The translations under genes and the position numbers were made by a program. Source: Cymbidium sinense (Eukaryota > Streptophyta > Magnoliopsida > Asparagales > Orchidaceae). Taken from it: 64,000 bases of DNA. This document shows, piece after piece, positions 35,341-47,545 of this stretch. Numbering within the stretch: the stretch's first letter is position 1; each line of letters opens with the position of its first letter. The stretch is from positions 142,886,040-142,950,039 of the forward strand of contig CM038214.1 of assembly GCA_021442155.1 (NCBI GenBank). The letters are read 5' to 3'. The notes below the pieces were generated by a model. The model was not told where the DNA came from. It was given only the letters and a program-made list of their open reading frames with translations, and ran no database searches.

Positions 35341-36432
35341 CCATTTTAATTTAGGTTTAGGTTTATTTTTTTAGGTTTATTATTTTATTTATTTAGTTAC
35401 TTTAGGTTTAGTTTAGGTTTGGGGTTTATGGTTGGATTTATGGTTGGGTTTAGTTTTAGGGTTTAAGGTTTAGGGAGTTTTTTATGGATTAGTTGGTTTT
35501 GTGGTTTATGTTTTACTTGATTTAGGGTTAAGGATTTATTTAGGTTTTAAGGGTGTAGGAGTAGGGTTGTAGGTTTAGGGTTGTAAGTTTAGGGTTTTTG
35601 GTTTAGGGTTTATGGTTTATTTTAGGGTTTAGTGTTTTGGGTTTTTGGTTTAGGATTTAAGGTTCAGGTTTTACTTTTTAAAAAAAATTAAGTAAATCGG
35701 TAGGTTTAGGTTTATTTAGTTTAGTTTTATTTCTTTTAATTTATTTTATTTTTTATTTTTATTTAGTTTAGTTTATTTATTTTACTTTTATTTATTTTAG
35801 TTTAGGTTTTTTATTTTAGTTTATTTTTTAGGTTTAGGATTAGGTTTACATTTATTTTTTAGTTGAGTTTTATTTTTATTTTATTTTTTAAGTCTACATT
35901 TTATTTTTTATTTTTATTTTTATTTTTAGGTTTAGGTTTAGGTTTTTATTTTATTTTCTTAGGTTTAGGTTTTAGGTTTAGGTTTTAGGTTTAGGTTTTC
36001 GATTTTATTTTTATGTTTAGGTTTAGGTTTATTTTTAGTTTATTATATATTATTTAGTTTAGGTTTAGGTTTATGTTTTGTTTATTTTAGTTTAGTTTAT
36101 TTTAGTTTAGGTTTAGATTTATTTTATTTTCTTTATTTTATTTTTATTTTAGGTTTAAAGTTTTTTTTAGTTAAGGGTTTTGGTTTTATTTTTGTTATTT
36201 TAAGGTTTATTTTTTAGGTTTGGTTTTTTTTAGTTTTTATTTTAGGTTTATTTTATTTTTTTTATTTCGTTTAGTTTTTATTTTATTTAGGTTTTTTATT
36301 CTTAGGTTTATTATATTTTTTAGTTTAGTTTAGGTTTTTATTTATTTTATTTTATTTTATTATTATTAGTTTATTTTATTTTATTTTTAGGTTTAGGTTT
36401 AGATTTTAGTTTAGGTTTTTATTTTAATTTAA
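35341..36432 (+). repeat. degenerate telomere-like repeat block
   Basis: T-rich degenerate repeats with TTTAGG units; the block ends abruptly where gypsy RT sequence begins at about 36,433. Duplicated at 44,271-45,322. Confidence 0.85.
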
Positions 36433-37060
36433 ACTCGAATCTTTGATAAACTCATTCATTATCAAGTCTAGTGCTATATCCATGATCTCGTGGTCAAAAG
36501 TGGAGAAAAGGAAGACCATCTCTTTGACTTGAGAGTATTTTTCGAACAGTTAAGAAGAAAATTTTTCCTCAAAATGAACCCCCTGAAGTGTTCATTTAGA
36601 GTAGCTTCAGAGAAATTCCTTGTGTTTATTGTTCGACACTAGGGAATTGAAATCAATCAGGAAAAGATCAATGTGATATTAGAAATACCACCCCCTAAAA
36701 GTTTAACTCAACTTAGATCATTTCAAGGGCGGTTGGCGTATCTAAGATGCTTTATATCCATCCAATCTGGAAGATGTCAACCATTCTCAGCACTTGTCCA
36801 AAAGGAGGCCATGTTCAAGTGGGATGACAAGTGTGAGCATGCCTTCAAAGACATCAAGCATTTTCTGATGATGTCATCGGTTATAACAGCCCCTATCCCC
36901 GGCAAGCCACTCATACTTTACACAGCTACATTAGATGACTCCTTTGGTGCTTTGTTGGCCCAAGCCAATGATGAAGGGAAGGAAAATGCACTCTAGTACC
37001 TCAACCTGTCTAATCCCTCACGAGGCTAATTATTCACCCATTAAGAAGCATTACCTTTGT
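36433..37060 (+). pseudogene. truncated gypsy fragment A: RT end and RNase H
   Basis: The fragment begins a few codons before the RT catalytic motif, which reads YIHD at 36,475-36,486 instead of YVDD, so the enzyme would be dead. The thumb and connection follow (QEKINVILEI.PPKSLTQL), then the open frame 36,673-36,996 with LRSFQGRLAYLR, FKWDDKCEHAF and PLILYTATLDDSFGALLAQ, the standard gypsy RT/RNase H region. Frameshifts follow. Telomere-like sequence directly abuts its left end, as in fragment B. Confidence 0.85.
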
Positions 37061-37775
37061 ACCTCATGAGGTGAAAGGACAAGAGCTGACTTTTTCGACA
37101 CTCACTTCTAGTCTCTTCACTTAATGATGCTCTCCTTGATGAACATATCATGAACTTAGGGGATACAAGCATTCACCACTAGGAGATGTACTTTGATGGT
37201 GTGGCTTCCTCTCAAAGAGGAGAAGAACCACAATCTACTATTCCAAGAAAGACAAGGGTAGGAGTAGTTCTCTTAACTCCAAACTACAATGTGATAAGAT
37301 TCTCATATTATCTGTCCAATCCTTGCACAAGAAACGAAGTTGAATATGAGGCTTTGATTGTCGATCTGGAGTTAGTTGTTATTTAAGCATCAAGAACATC
37401 AATATCTTCAGAGATTCTCAACTAATTATCAACCAAATTGATGGGTCCTATAAGGTTATAAAGCCCAAGATCCATCATTACCACAAGTACACCATGGCGG
37501 TGTTGGCCCAAATCCCAAAGGTTATAATTTATAAGATTCCTCAAGGAGAGAACGTCATAGCATATTCTTTAGCCAAGCTTGCCAAAGAGTTGGAATGTTT
37601 GGAGGATAAGTCAATATCAATAAAGGTCCAAAATATACAATTCTTATCCCTTAATGATATTGAACTCATCAAAAAGTCCTCTCTTGTAGGGGAGGTTGCC
37701 ATTACCAAGAAGGACGAGGAGTTGGGTGGAGGAAACAATTCATGGATTACCTAAATAAAGCCAAACTCTCTCAAG
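37061..37775 (+). pseudogene. truncated gypsy fragment A: second RNase H and connection
   Basis: The frame 37,186-37,386 reads MYFDGVASS, then RVGVVLLTPNYNVIRFSYYL, then NEVEYEALI. This is the extra archaeal-type RNase H typical of Tat-lineage elements (D in YFDG and E in VEYEAL at the usual places). It is followed by IIKQI-like sequence and the frame 37,494-37,754 (IPQGENVIAYSLAKLAKEL), the end of the domain and the connection to integrase. Stops occur between frames. Confidence 0.85.
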
Positions 37776-38675
37776 AGAAGTCCCAAGGCCATCAGATGAA
37801 GCCGAGAGCACTTTTCTATCCTGTTATGGATGGTGTCTTGTACTGGTAGACTTTCGATCACTTGTGGTTACATTGTTTAGACAAGCACGAAGAAATTAAG
37901 ATCATGACTGAGGAACACTCAGGATTGTGTGGAGCCAACCAATCCTATCTGAAGATAAAAGCCAAGATCAAGAGACTAAGATACTACTAGCCATCAATGA
38001 TCAAAGATTACATGGATATGGCTAGGAGATGCCACCAATGTCAAATATATAGTGTAGTTCTACACAAACCACCCAATATTCTACATCCTACATTGTCATC
38101 ATTGTCATTTGAGTGTTGGGGTATCGACATAGTGGGTCCAAATGATCCTCCTTCTTCTAAGGGTCATTTGTTCATCTGAGCTTCTACTGACTATGTTTCC
38201 AAATGGATGAAGGAGATTCGCTCAGATAGGTCATCACTACGGATGTGCTCTAGTTTTTTAGAAACCATATCGTATATAGGTTCAGAGTTGCCTTAATGAA
38301 TTATATCTGATAATGATATTGCTTTCAAGAGCACTGAGATCAACAACTTTGCCTAGAGACATTGCATAGATTGGAGATATTCTACCATCAAATACCCAAG
38401 GGAAAATGACTTAGTAGAAGCCTTCAATAAAATTCTCATCCAAATACTAAAGAAGATACTTGACAACAATAAGTGATTGTGGAATGAGCAGTTAGTTGAA
38501 GCCTTATGGGCCTACAACACCACATATAAAACTCCAACTTAGTCTACTCCTATCTCCTTAGTATATGGGTCCAAAGCTATTCTACCATTAGAAGTCCAAC
38601 TCCCATCACTAAGGATAGCTGTGGGTAGAACACCAAGTTGTGGTTAGAAAAGCTCAAAGGCTTGGAGGAGAGACG
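37776..38675 (+). pseudogene. truncated gypsy fragment A: integrase
   Basis: In order: an N-terminal zinc-finger-like block with CHQCQ near 38,025-38,045 (frame 37,997-38,179); the catalytic core with the first Asp in WGIDIVGP near 38,120-38,140; the second Asp in IISDND near 38,300-38,320; and the Glu in LVEAFNK near 38,410-38,430. Several stops interrupt it. The C-terminus is lost: at about 38,660-38,690 it jumps to the element's 3' untranslated block, and the same deletion is present in fragment B. Confidence 0.85.
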
Positions 38676-39392
38676 CCTGTGGGCTACTTTAAGTTGAGAT
38701 AATGCCCCCAGTGGCACTCACTCGATGGCGCTCTAGGTGGTTGATGTGCCACCCTACTAGTGTCATCCCGGTGGTCTTCTTACTTTGAAGGATGTAAGTC
38801 TGCTACCCTTTCCTTCTTTACCTAAACACTACACCTGCAGCTTGTTGTTGGTTTAGTAGCCCTTACTTGGTACCTCATGTTGGCTTCATTTAAAGGATGT
38901 GAGTCTTTGCTACATTCTTAGATTAGCCTTAGCTCACTAATTGGGTCCGGTATATTTGAGGTTTAGGATAAGTCTTCTAGTGGCTTCTTTCCTCTTAATA
39001 GCTTCAAGTTTGGGTATAGTCCTTCCTCGGGACTCCCTGCTTAGTAGTCGCTCTAGGTCAGATAGAATTTGTCCCACTAATGATAGACTATCCTGATGAT
39101 CAGTTATGCTTGGAAAGTTATAAGCCTACACGCTTTATTCATGTTGATCGTTGCACACTGACGGGCACCTTAGGTTGGTTGGTTCTCACTATGCTGACGA
39201 ATACACCACTCGTGCTGATGGAAACATCTTAGGTTGGTTGGTCTCGTATCTTTGGATACACCACTTATGACAAAAATATATATTCACTTGTGGATTAGGA
39301 GGACACCCCTAGTGGTACCTTTTCCCAAGCAGGTATCTTATCTTTAGGGCAATGTCAACAAAATTCCCTATAGGTACCTTACCTTTTTATTT
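38676..39392 (+). repeat. truncated gypsy fragment A: part of the 3' untranslated block
   Basis: Collinear with 17,876-18,890 with internal deletions: 'gataatgcccccagtggcac' at the start, 'acttgtggattaggaggac' near 39,283. It ends abruptly at telomere-like DNA. Confidence 0.85.
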
Positions 39393-39975
39393 TGGTTTAT
39401 GTTTAGGTTTTATTTTTAGTTTAGGTTTATAATTATTTTTATTTATTTTATTTTATTTAGTTAAGGTTTAGGTTTAGGTTTTATTTATTTTTAGTTTATT
39501 TTAGTTTAGGTTTATTTTATTTTATTTTAGGTTTTGGTTTTTTTATTTTAAGGTTTAGGTTTTATTTTTATTTATTTTTAGGATTTATTTTTAGGTTTAT
39601 TTTTTAGGTTTAGGCTTTTAATTAGCTTTTATTTAATTTTATTTTAGGTTTATTTTATTTTTATTTTAGGTCTAGTTTTTATTTTATTTTGGTTTTTTTA
39701 TTTTTTTTAGTTTAGTTTAGGTTTTATTTATTTCATTTTATTTTAGTTTTTATTTTTTATTTTATTTTCTTTTTAAGTTTAGGTTTAGGTTTAGGTTTAG
39801 GTTTTAGTTTATGTTATTATTTTATTTATTTATTTATTTTAATTTGGTTTATGTTTTTTTGTTTATTTTATTTTTAGGTTTTATTTAGTTTAGGTTTAGG
39901 TAATAGCTTTTTAGGGTTTAGGGTTTAGGTTTAGGTTTTAGGTTTAGGGTTTAAATTTTAGTTTAGGGTTTAAGG
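39393..39975 (+). repeat. degenerate telomere-like repeat block
   Basis: T-rich degenerate telomere-like DNA between the gypsy fragment and GRP fragment 4, duplicated at 48,269-48,865. Confidence 0.85.
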
Positions 39976-40440
39976 TTTTTTTTAATAAAGAATAAATTCA
40001 GATTCAACATTTTTTCATTTCGATTTCATCAACCAAGTAATACACCAAGTTTTCTAAGACACAAGCGATAACAAATATGACAAAATGAGCACACATAGAG
40101 CAAATAAAAAACCCTAGATAACTAAAATGATCTCTACAGTAAAGATAATTCCATAAGAAATAGATCAGATCATCCATTCTTTAATTTCTCCAGTTCATCA
40201 ACCACCTACTTAGAGTAGCGAATCCAACATGATTTTACCAATCTCTACCGCCACCACCACACTGTAACCTCTGCCAAGATTCCCGCCCAGAATGACAATA
40301 GCTCCGACCACCACCTCCAAATCTGCCACCACCTCCAGATCCCCCACCGCCACTACGATAATAGCCGCCTTCACCTCCATGCATCTGACGTAGTTGGATG
40401 ATGTTCCTACCATCAAGGTTATGCCCATTCTTAGAGTGGT
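39976..40440 (-). pseudogene. GRP fragment 4: RRM end, glycine-rich tail and 3' UTR
   Basis: On minus it opens just after telomere-like DNA with NGHNLDGRNI (end of the RRM) at about 40,433-40,400, then a Gly-rich stretch (RSGGGGSGGGGRFGGGGRS) with frameshifts, then the standard 3' UTR block to about 39,985. The 72-codon minus frame 40,428-40,210 is mostly out of frame. It is the duplicate partner of fragment 6 (48,866-49,345). Confidence 0.8.
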
Positions 40441-42349
40441 GTAGGTTTGGCTTATTAGGTTATGGGGTTTATTTTATATTTTTTTATTTAGTTTAGGTTT
40501 TATGTAGGTTTAGAGGGTTTAGGTTAGTGGTTTAGTTTAGGGTGTGGTAAGATTTAGGGTGGTTTTGAGTTTATTTAGGGTTTTGGTTTAGGTTGAGTTT
40601 AGGGTTAGGCTTTAGGGCCTGGGGTTTAGCAGGTAGGGCCAGAGGTTTAGCCAGAGAGGGTCCACCAGTGGTTTAGAGTTTTTTTAAACCAAATTAGTAG
40701 GTTTAGGTTTATTTAGCTTAATTTTTTATTTTATTTTAATTTTATTTAGGTTAATTTTTTTATTTTTATTTAGTTTAGTTTATTTATTTTATGTTTATTT
40801 ATTTTATTTTAGTTTTTATCTTTAGTCTTTTTAGTTCTTTTTTAGTTGAGTTATTTTATTTATTTTTTAGGTCATGTAGGTGAGGTAGTTTTAGGGTCAG
40901 TATTCAGGGCAAGCCCAGGGTTGTGTCATGGTTTAGGGTTTAGGCCCAGGGCTAGGTTTAGCATCTTTAGGTTTGGGAGTTATTTAGCTTATGGCAGTTT
41001 ATGGTTGGCTCAGTTTTAGGATTGTGGCCCAGGGTAGGCCCAAGTTTTGATTATGGTCCAAGCTTAGTTTAGGGTTTGGGGTTTTACAGAGTAAGTTTAG
41101 TCAGGTTTAGGTCAGTTTAGGTCACTTTAGGGAGAGTAGGGTCAGGCCTGTGTGGTCTTAGAGGGATGATTTTATAGGGTTTAGGATTTTGGTTTGTGGT
41201 TTATTGTTTAGGTAGAGTAAGTTTAGTTCAGTTTATGATTTTAGGTGTTAGGATTTAGGGTTTAGGGTTTAAAGTTTAGGGTTTAGTGGTAGTTTTAGGT
41301 TTGGAAATGTTAGGGTTTTAAATTTAAAATTTCAAGTAAAAGTGTAGGTTTAGGTTTATTTAGTTTTAAGTTTAGTTTATTTCATTTTATTTTGATTTAA
41401 AATTAATTATTTTTTATTTAGTTTAGTTTATTCATTTTAGGTTTTTTTTTATTTTAGTTTATTTTTAGGTTTAACTTTATGTTTAGGTTTATTTTTTAGT
41501 TTATTTTTATTTTTATTTAATTTTTTTAGGTTTCAGATTTATTTTTTATTTTTAGGTTTAGGTTTAGGTCTTTATTTTATTTTTTTAGATTTACGTTTTA
41601 GGTTTTTTACTTTAGGTTTATTTTATGTTTTATTTTTTTATCCTAGGTCTAGTTTTATTTTTAGTTTATTTTATTTTATTTAGTTTAAGTTTAGGTTTAA
41701 GTTTAGGTTTTGGTTTTATTTATTTTGGATTAGTTCATTTTAGTTTAGGTTTAGGTTAATTTTATTTTGATTTTAGGTTTAGGCATTTTTTTAGTTTAGG
41801 GTTTAGGTTTTTTTTATTATTTTTTATGTTTTATTTTTATGGTTACTATTTAGGTTTAATTTTTTATTTAGTTTTTCTTTTATTTTATTCTATGTTTATT
41901 TTATTTTTATTCTAGGTTTAATTTTTATTTTATTTTTGTTTATTATTTTTTTAGTTTAGTTTAGGTTTTTATTTATTTTATTTTAGTTTAGTTTTTATTT
42001 GTTATTTTATTTTATTTTTAAGTTTAGGTTTAGTTTTATGTTTAGGTTTAGGTTTTAGTTTATGTTTTGATTTTATTTTATTTTATTTTTATTTTGGTTT
42101 AGATTTTATTTATTTTAGGTTTATATTTTATTTACTTTTGGTAGTTTTAGCTTTAGGGTTTAGGGTTTGTGGCTGGGTTTAGTTTATTTTTTTGGATTAG
42201 GGTTTAGGGTTTTAGGGTTTGGGTTTAGGTATGGCATGGGGTAGGGTTTTAGGGTTTAGGGTAGGGTTTAGAGGTTTAGGTTTTGTTTTGGGTCTGCCTG
42301 GGTTTAGGTTTTTCTTTAGTTTAGTTTTAGAATTTTGTGGTTTATTTTA

Positions 42350-42388
42350 ACGAGAAAAGATTCACGTCAACATTTTTCTTTCTTTAAT
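42350..42388 (-). pseudogene. GRP 3' UTR stub
   Basis: About 40 bp ('cgagaaaagattcacgtcaa' and following T/C run) match the distal end of the GRP 3' UTR block ('agagaataaattcatattta' at 22,060 on +). A duplicate is at 51,223-51,262. Too short to be sure alone; collinearity supports it. Confidence 0.5.
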
Positions 42389-43204
42389 TAGTTTTATTAT
42401 TTATTTTAGTTTAATTTATTTTTCATTTTATTTATGTAGTTTTTTTATTTTATGTTAGTTTATTTATTTATTTTAGGTTTATTTATTTTATTTTAGGTTT
42501 TTTATTTTAGTTTATTGTTTGGGTTTAGGTTTTGGTTTAGATTTATTTTTAGTTGAGTTTTATTTTTATTTTTATTTTTTGGTTTAAGTTTTATTTTTTC
42601 TTTTTAGGTTTAGGTTTAGATTTTTATTTTATTTTTTGAGGATAAGGTTTAAGGTGTTTATTTTAGGTTTTATTTTTTTAGTTTAGGTTTATTTTTAGTT
42701 TATATTATTTTATTTAGTTTAGGGTTTAGGTTTCATTTATTTTAAGTTTAGGTTTAGGTTTTATTTATTTTAGTTTATTTTATTTTAGGTTTAGGTTTTT
42801 TTCTTAGTTTAGGGTTTAATTTTTAATTTTTATTTATTTCTAGGTTTTATTTTTAGGTTTATTATTTAGGTTTAGGTTTTTTTTAGTTTTTATATTATTT
42901 TAGGTTTATTTTATTTTTATTTTAGGTTTTGTTTTTTCTTTAGTTCAGTTTAGTTTAGGTTTTAGTTTATTTTATTTTAGTTTGGCTTTTATTTTTTAAT
43001 TTCTTTTCCTTTTAGGTTTAGGTTTAGGTTTATGTTTAAGTTTTGGTTTTAATTTATGTTTTTTTTTAAATTTTATTTTTTAATTTTATTTTGGTTTATG
43101 GTACACATTTTAGGTTTTAGGGTTTAGGGTTTAGGGTTTAGGGTTTAGGCCGTAGGGTTAGGGTTCAGATTTTAGTTTAGGGTTTAGGGTTTTGGTTTTT
43201 TTTT

Positions 43205-43240
43205 AAGAAAGAACAAATACAGATTCAACATTTCTTCTTT
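43205..43240 (-). pseudogene. GRP 3' UTR stub (remnant of the copy kept at 51,919-52,412)
   Basis: 'agaaagaacaaatacagatt' followed by 'caacatttcttcttttg' is the distal GRP 3' UTR. The sequence then jumps to telomere-like DNA matching that right of GRP fragment 7. Unit A thus lost about 700 bp that unit B retains. Confidence 0.7.
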
Positions 43241-43644
43241 TGCCTATTTAGTTTATTTAGTTTATTTTTTATTTATTTTAGTTTATTTTATTTTTTATTT
43301 TTATTTATGTTTATTTTATATTTTAATTTAGTTTAGTTTATTTATTTTAGATTCATTTATTTTAGTTTAGGTTTTCTATTTTTGTTCATTTTTCGTTTAG
43401 GTTTATTTTTAGTTGATTCTATTTTTATTTTATTTTTAGGTTTAGGTTTTATATTTATTTTTTAAGTTTGTTTAGGTTTATTTTATTTTTTTAGGTTTAG
43501 TTTTAGGTTTTATTTTATGTTTATTTTTAGGTTTTATTTGTTTAGTTTATTTAGGTTTATGTTTATTATTTTATTTTATATGTTTAGTTTATTTATTTAG
43601 GTCTGTGTTTAGGATTTATTTATTTTAGTTTAGTTTATTTTAGT

Positions 43645-43715
43645 TTTTTTTTTGGGAAACCCATGCAGTGGTTTAGGCATTTATTGCCAAAAGAAGTGGT
43701 CCACCCAGCATATTT
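43645..43715 (-). mobile_element. 5'-truncated tail of the poly(A)-tailed element
   Basis: On + a T-run is followed by 'gggaaacccatg', 'ttattgccaaaagaag' and 'gg', nearly the same as 26,119-26,175 ('ggaaacccatg', 'ttattgccacaaaaag'). On minus this is the last ~60 bp of the element with its A tail, as expected of a strongly 5'-truncated non-LTR insertion. Confidence 0.6.
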
Positions 43716-43985
43716 TATTTTATTTTAGTAGTTTAGGTTTTATTTATTTTATTTTAGTTTAGTTTTTTATTTTCTTTAGGTTTAGTTTAGTTTAGTTTAG
43801 TTTAGGTTTAGGTTTAGTTATTATTTATTTTGGTTTAGGATTTGGTATTTTATATATTATTTAGGGTTTAGTTTAGAAGGTTAGGAGTAGGTTAGAGGGA
43901 GGTTTAGGGTGGAGGGTTTAGGGGTCAGGTGTGGAGGTTTTGGTTTAAGGTTTTGGTGAGTTTAGTGGTTTAGGTTTGGAGTTTA

Positions 43986-44270
43986 GGTTTCAAGTTTAGG
44001 GTTCAGCTCAGGTTCAACATATCTTCTTTTCATGAAGCAAGTAACACACCATGTTTTCTAAGACACATGTGATGGCATAGATAAAAAGTGACCAAGCATA
44101 CTACAAATAAAAAACCCTAGATAACTTGAACCGTCTCGCTCTACCAACACTATGACTGTAACCTCCATCACTCTTCCCACCTCCATAATCGCCTCCTCCT
44201 CCACCTGTGATCTGGACCAGCCCTGGTTGACTGGATATTCCTGCCATCAAGGTTCTGCCATTTTAAGGTT
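43986..44270 (-). pseudogene. GRP fragment 5 (duplicate of fragment 3)
   Basis: The same truncated structure as fragment 3: 3' UTR block at 44,005-44,125 and a short glycine-rich coding part at 44,140-44,200. It keeps slightly more of the junction at the right (44,205-44,268, INPGLV-like and 'aggaatatccagtcaac'). Non-functional. Confidence 0.75.
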
Positions 44271-45322
44271 TAGGTTTAGGTTTAGGTTTTTTAGGTTTAT
44301 TTGTTAATTTATTTAGTTACTTTAGGTTTAGGTTTAGGGTTTGGGGTTTAGGGTTTAGGATTTATGGTTAGGTTTTATGTTTAGGGTTTAAGGTTTAGGG
44401 AGTAGGGTTTATGGATTAGGGTTTAGGGTTTTAGGGTTTATGCTTTTACGATTTAGGGTTAAGGATTAGGGTTTAGGTTTTAAGGGTGTAGGGTGTAGGG
44501 TTGTAGGTTTAGGGTTGTAAGTTTAGGGTTGTTGGTTTAGGGTTTAGGGTTAGTTTTAGGGTTTAGGGTTTTGGGTTTAGGATTTGGTTCAGTTTTACTT
44601 TAAAAAAAATTAAACCCAGAGATTTAGGTTTATTTAGTTTAGTTTTATTTCTTTTAATTTATTTTATTTTATTTTTATTTATTTTAGTTTATTTTATTTA
44701 ATTCTTTATTTATTATAGTTTTATTTTAGTTTATTTTTTTAGGTTTAGGATTAGTCGTTTATTTTTTTAGTTGAGTTTTATTTTATTTTTAAGTCTACAT
44801 TTTATTTTTATTTTATTTTTATTTTTAGGTTTAGGTTTAGGTTTTTATTTTATTTTCTTAGGTTTAGGTTTTAGGTTTTTATTTTAGGTTTATTTTTAGG
44901 TTTTATTTTTAAGTTTAGGTTTAGGTTTATTTTTAGTTTATTTTATATTATTTAGTTTAGGTTTAGGTTTATGTTTTATTTATTTTAGTTTAGTTTATTT
45001 TAGTTTAGGTTTAGATTTATTTTATTTTCTTTATTTTATTTTTATTTTAGGTTTAAAGTTTTTTTTAGTTTAGGGTTTTGGTTTTATTTTTTAGTTATTT
45101 TAAGGTTTATTTTTTAGGTTTGGTTTTTTTTAGTTTTTATTTTAGGTTTATTTTATTTTTATTTTACGTTTAGTTTTTATTTTATTTAGGTTTTTTATTC
45201 TTAGGTTTATTATATTTTTGAGTTTAGTTTAGGTTTTTATTTATTTTATTTTATTTTATTTTTATTAGTTTATTTTATTTTATTTTTAGGTTTAGATTTA
45301 GATTTTAGTTTAGGTTTTTATT
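44271..45322 (+). repeat. degenerate telomere-like repeat block
   Basis: Duplicate of 35,341-36,432; only T-rich and TTTAGGG-like DNA. Confidence 0.85.
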
Positions 45323-45965
45323 TTAATTTAAACTCGAATCTTTGATAAACTCATTCATTATCAAGTCTAGTGCTATGTCGATGATCTCGTGATCAAAAGT
45401 GGAGAAAAGGAAGACCATCTCTTTGACTTGAGAGTATTTTTCGAACAGTTAAAACAATTTAACCACAAAATGAACCCCCTGAAGTGTTCATTTAGAGTAG
45501 CTTCAGAGAAATTCCTTGTGTTTGTTGTTCGATACCAGGGAATTGAAATCAATCAGGAAAAGATCAATGTGATATTAGAAATATCACCCCCTAAAAGTTT
45601 AACTCAACTTAGATCATTTCAAGGGCGATTGGTGTATCTAAGATGCTTTATATCCAACCTATCTGGAAGATGTCAACCATTCTCAACACTTGTCCAAAAG
45701 GATGCCATGTTCAAGTGGGATGACATGTGTGAGCATTCCTTCGAAGACATCAAGCATTTTTTGATGATGTCATCGATTATAACAGCCCCTATCCCTAGCA
45801 AGCCACTCATACTTTAGACGACTCCTTTGGTGCTTTGTTGGCCCAAGCCAATGACGAAGGGAAGGAAAATGCACTCTAGTACCTCAACCATCGTCTAATC
45901 CCTACTGAGGCTAATTATTCACCCATTAAGAAGCATTACCTTTGTACCCCTCCGTGAGGTGAAAG
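45323..45965 (+). pseudogene. truncated gypsy fragment B: RT end and RNase H
   Basis: The better copy of fragment A. The catalytic YVDD is intact at 45,374-45,385 and in frame with the open frame 45,389-45,817 (142 codons) running through KSGEKEDHLFDL, NPLKCSF, QEKINVILEISPPKSL, QGRLVYLR and FKWDDMCEHSF. It lacks everything upstream of YVDD, so it cannot encode a working RT. After PLIL a small deletion relative to A removes the YTATL part of the RNase H. Confidence 0.88.
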
Positions 45966-46660
45966 GACAAGAGCCAGCGACTTTTTAGCAGCACACCCAC
46001 TTCTAGCTGACTCTTCACTTAATGATGCTCTCCCTGATGAACGTATCATGAATTTAGGGGATACAAGCATTCACCACTGGGAGATGTACTTTGATGGTGT
46101 GGCTTCCTCTCAAAGAGGAGAAGAACCACAATCTAATATTCCAAGAAAGATAAGGGTAGGAGTAGTTCTCTTAACTCCAAACTATAATGTGATAAGATTC
46201 TCATATTATCTGTCCAATCCTTGCACAAGAAACGAAGTTGAATATGAGGCTTTGATTGTCGATCTGGAGTTAGTTATTATTTAAGCATCCAGAACATCAA
46301 TATCTTCAGAGATTCTCAACTAATTATCAACCAAATTGATGGGTCCTATAAGGTTATAAAGCCCAAGATCCATCATTACCACAAGTACACCATGGCTGTT
46401 GGCCCAAATCCCAAAGGTTATAATTTATAAGATTCCTCAAGGAGAGAACATCATAGCATATTCTTTAGCCAAGCTTGCCAAAGAGTTGGAATATTTGGAG
46501 GATAAGTCAATATCAATAAAGGTCTAAAATATACAATTCTTATCCCTTATTGATATTGAACTCATCAAAAAGTCCTCTCTTGTAGGGGAGGTTGCCATTA
46601 CCAAGAAGGACGAGGAGTTAGATTGGAGGAAACAATTCATGGATTACCTAAATAAAGCCA
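45966..46660 (+). pseudogene. truncated gypsy fragment B: second RNase H and connection
   Basis: The frame 46,048-46,284 reads through HHWEMYFDGVASS to VEYEALIVDLELVII. It is longer than in A because A has a TAG where this copy has TGG (near 46,079). The connection (46,380-46,650) carries extra stops and a small deletion compared with A. Confidence 0.85.
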
Positions 46661-47545
46661 AACTCTCTCAGGAGAAGTCCCAAGGCCATCAGATGAAGTC
46701 GAGAGCACTTTTCTATGCTGTTATGGATGGTTTCTTGTACTGGTAGACTTTCGATCACTTATGGTTACATTGTTTAGACAAGCATGAAGAAATTATGATC
46801 ATGACTGAGGAACACTCAGGATTGTGTGGAGCCAACCAATCCTATCTGAAGATAAAAGCCAAGATCAAGAGACTAAGATACTATTAGCCATCAATGATCA
46901 AAGATTACATGGATATGGCTAGGAGATGCCACCAATGTCAAATACATAGTGTAGTTCTACACAAACCACCCAATAATCATCATTGTCATTTGAGTGTTGG
47001 GGTATCGACATAGTGGGTCCAAATGATCCTCCTTCTTCTAAGGGTCATTCGTTCATCTGAGCTTCTACTGACTATGTTTCCAAATGGATGAAGGAGATTC
47101 GCTCAGATAGGTCATCACTACGGATGTGCTCCAGTTTTTTAGAAACCATATATATATAGGTTGAGTTGCCTTAATGAATTATATCGATAATGATATTGCT
47201 TTCAAGGGCAGATCAACAACTTTGCCCGAGACATTGCATAGATTGGAGATATTCTACCATCAAATACCCAAGGGAAAATGACTTAGTAGAAGCCTTCAAT
47301 AAAATTCTCATCCAAATACTAAAGAAGATACTCGACAATAATAAGTGATTGTGGAATGAGCAGTTAGTTGAAGCCTTATGGGCCTACAGCACCACATATA
47401 GAACTCCAACTTAGTCTACTCCTATCTCCTTAGTATATGGCTCCAAAGCTATTCTACCATTAGAAGTCCAACTCCCATCACTAAGGATAGCTGTGGGTAG
47501 AACACCAAGTTGTGGTTAGAAAAGCTCAAAGGCTTGGAGGAGAGA
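46661..47545 (+). pseudogene. truncated gypsy fragment B: integrase
   Basis: Collinear with 37,776-38,675, including the CHQCQ block near 46,930, the Asp block near 46,995-47,010, the LVEAFNK block near 47,285-47,305 and the same C-terminal deletion joining the 3' untranslated block. Additional small deletions (for example near 46,970 and 47,150-47,240) break the core further. Confidence 0.85.

Larger units (their letters stand above)
35056..43640 (+). repeat. tandem segmental duplication, unit A (~8.6 kb)
   Basis: The order GRP fragment, telomere-like, truncated gypsy (RT-end to 3' UTR), telomere-like, GRP fragment, telomere-like, GRP stub, telomere-like is repeated in the same order and orientation at 43,986-53,060. 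Offsets between matching points are about 8,870-8,930 bp from GRP through 42.3 kb, then about 8,725 at the last GRP (here only a stub, so a deletion in this unit). The left edge could extend some hundred bases into repeat DNA. Confidence 0.85.
40441..43985 (+). repeat. degenerate telomere-like repeat block with two GRP stubs and a LINE-type tail
   Basis: Mostly T-rich telomere-like DNA with TTTAGGG runs near 43,115-43,150. G/C-rich patches with 'gcccaggg' words lie at 40,540-40,680 and 40,890-41,160. Small GRP stubs and a LINE-like 3' tail inside it are listed separately. No gene otherwise. Confidence 0.85.
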
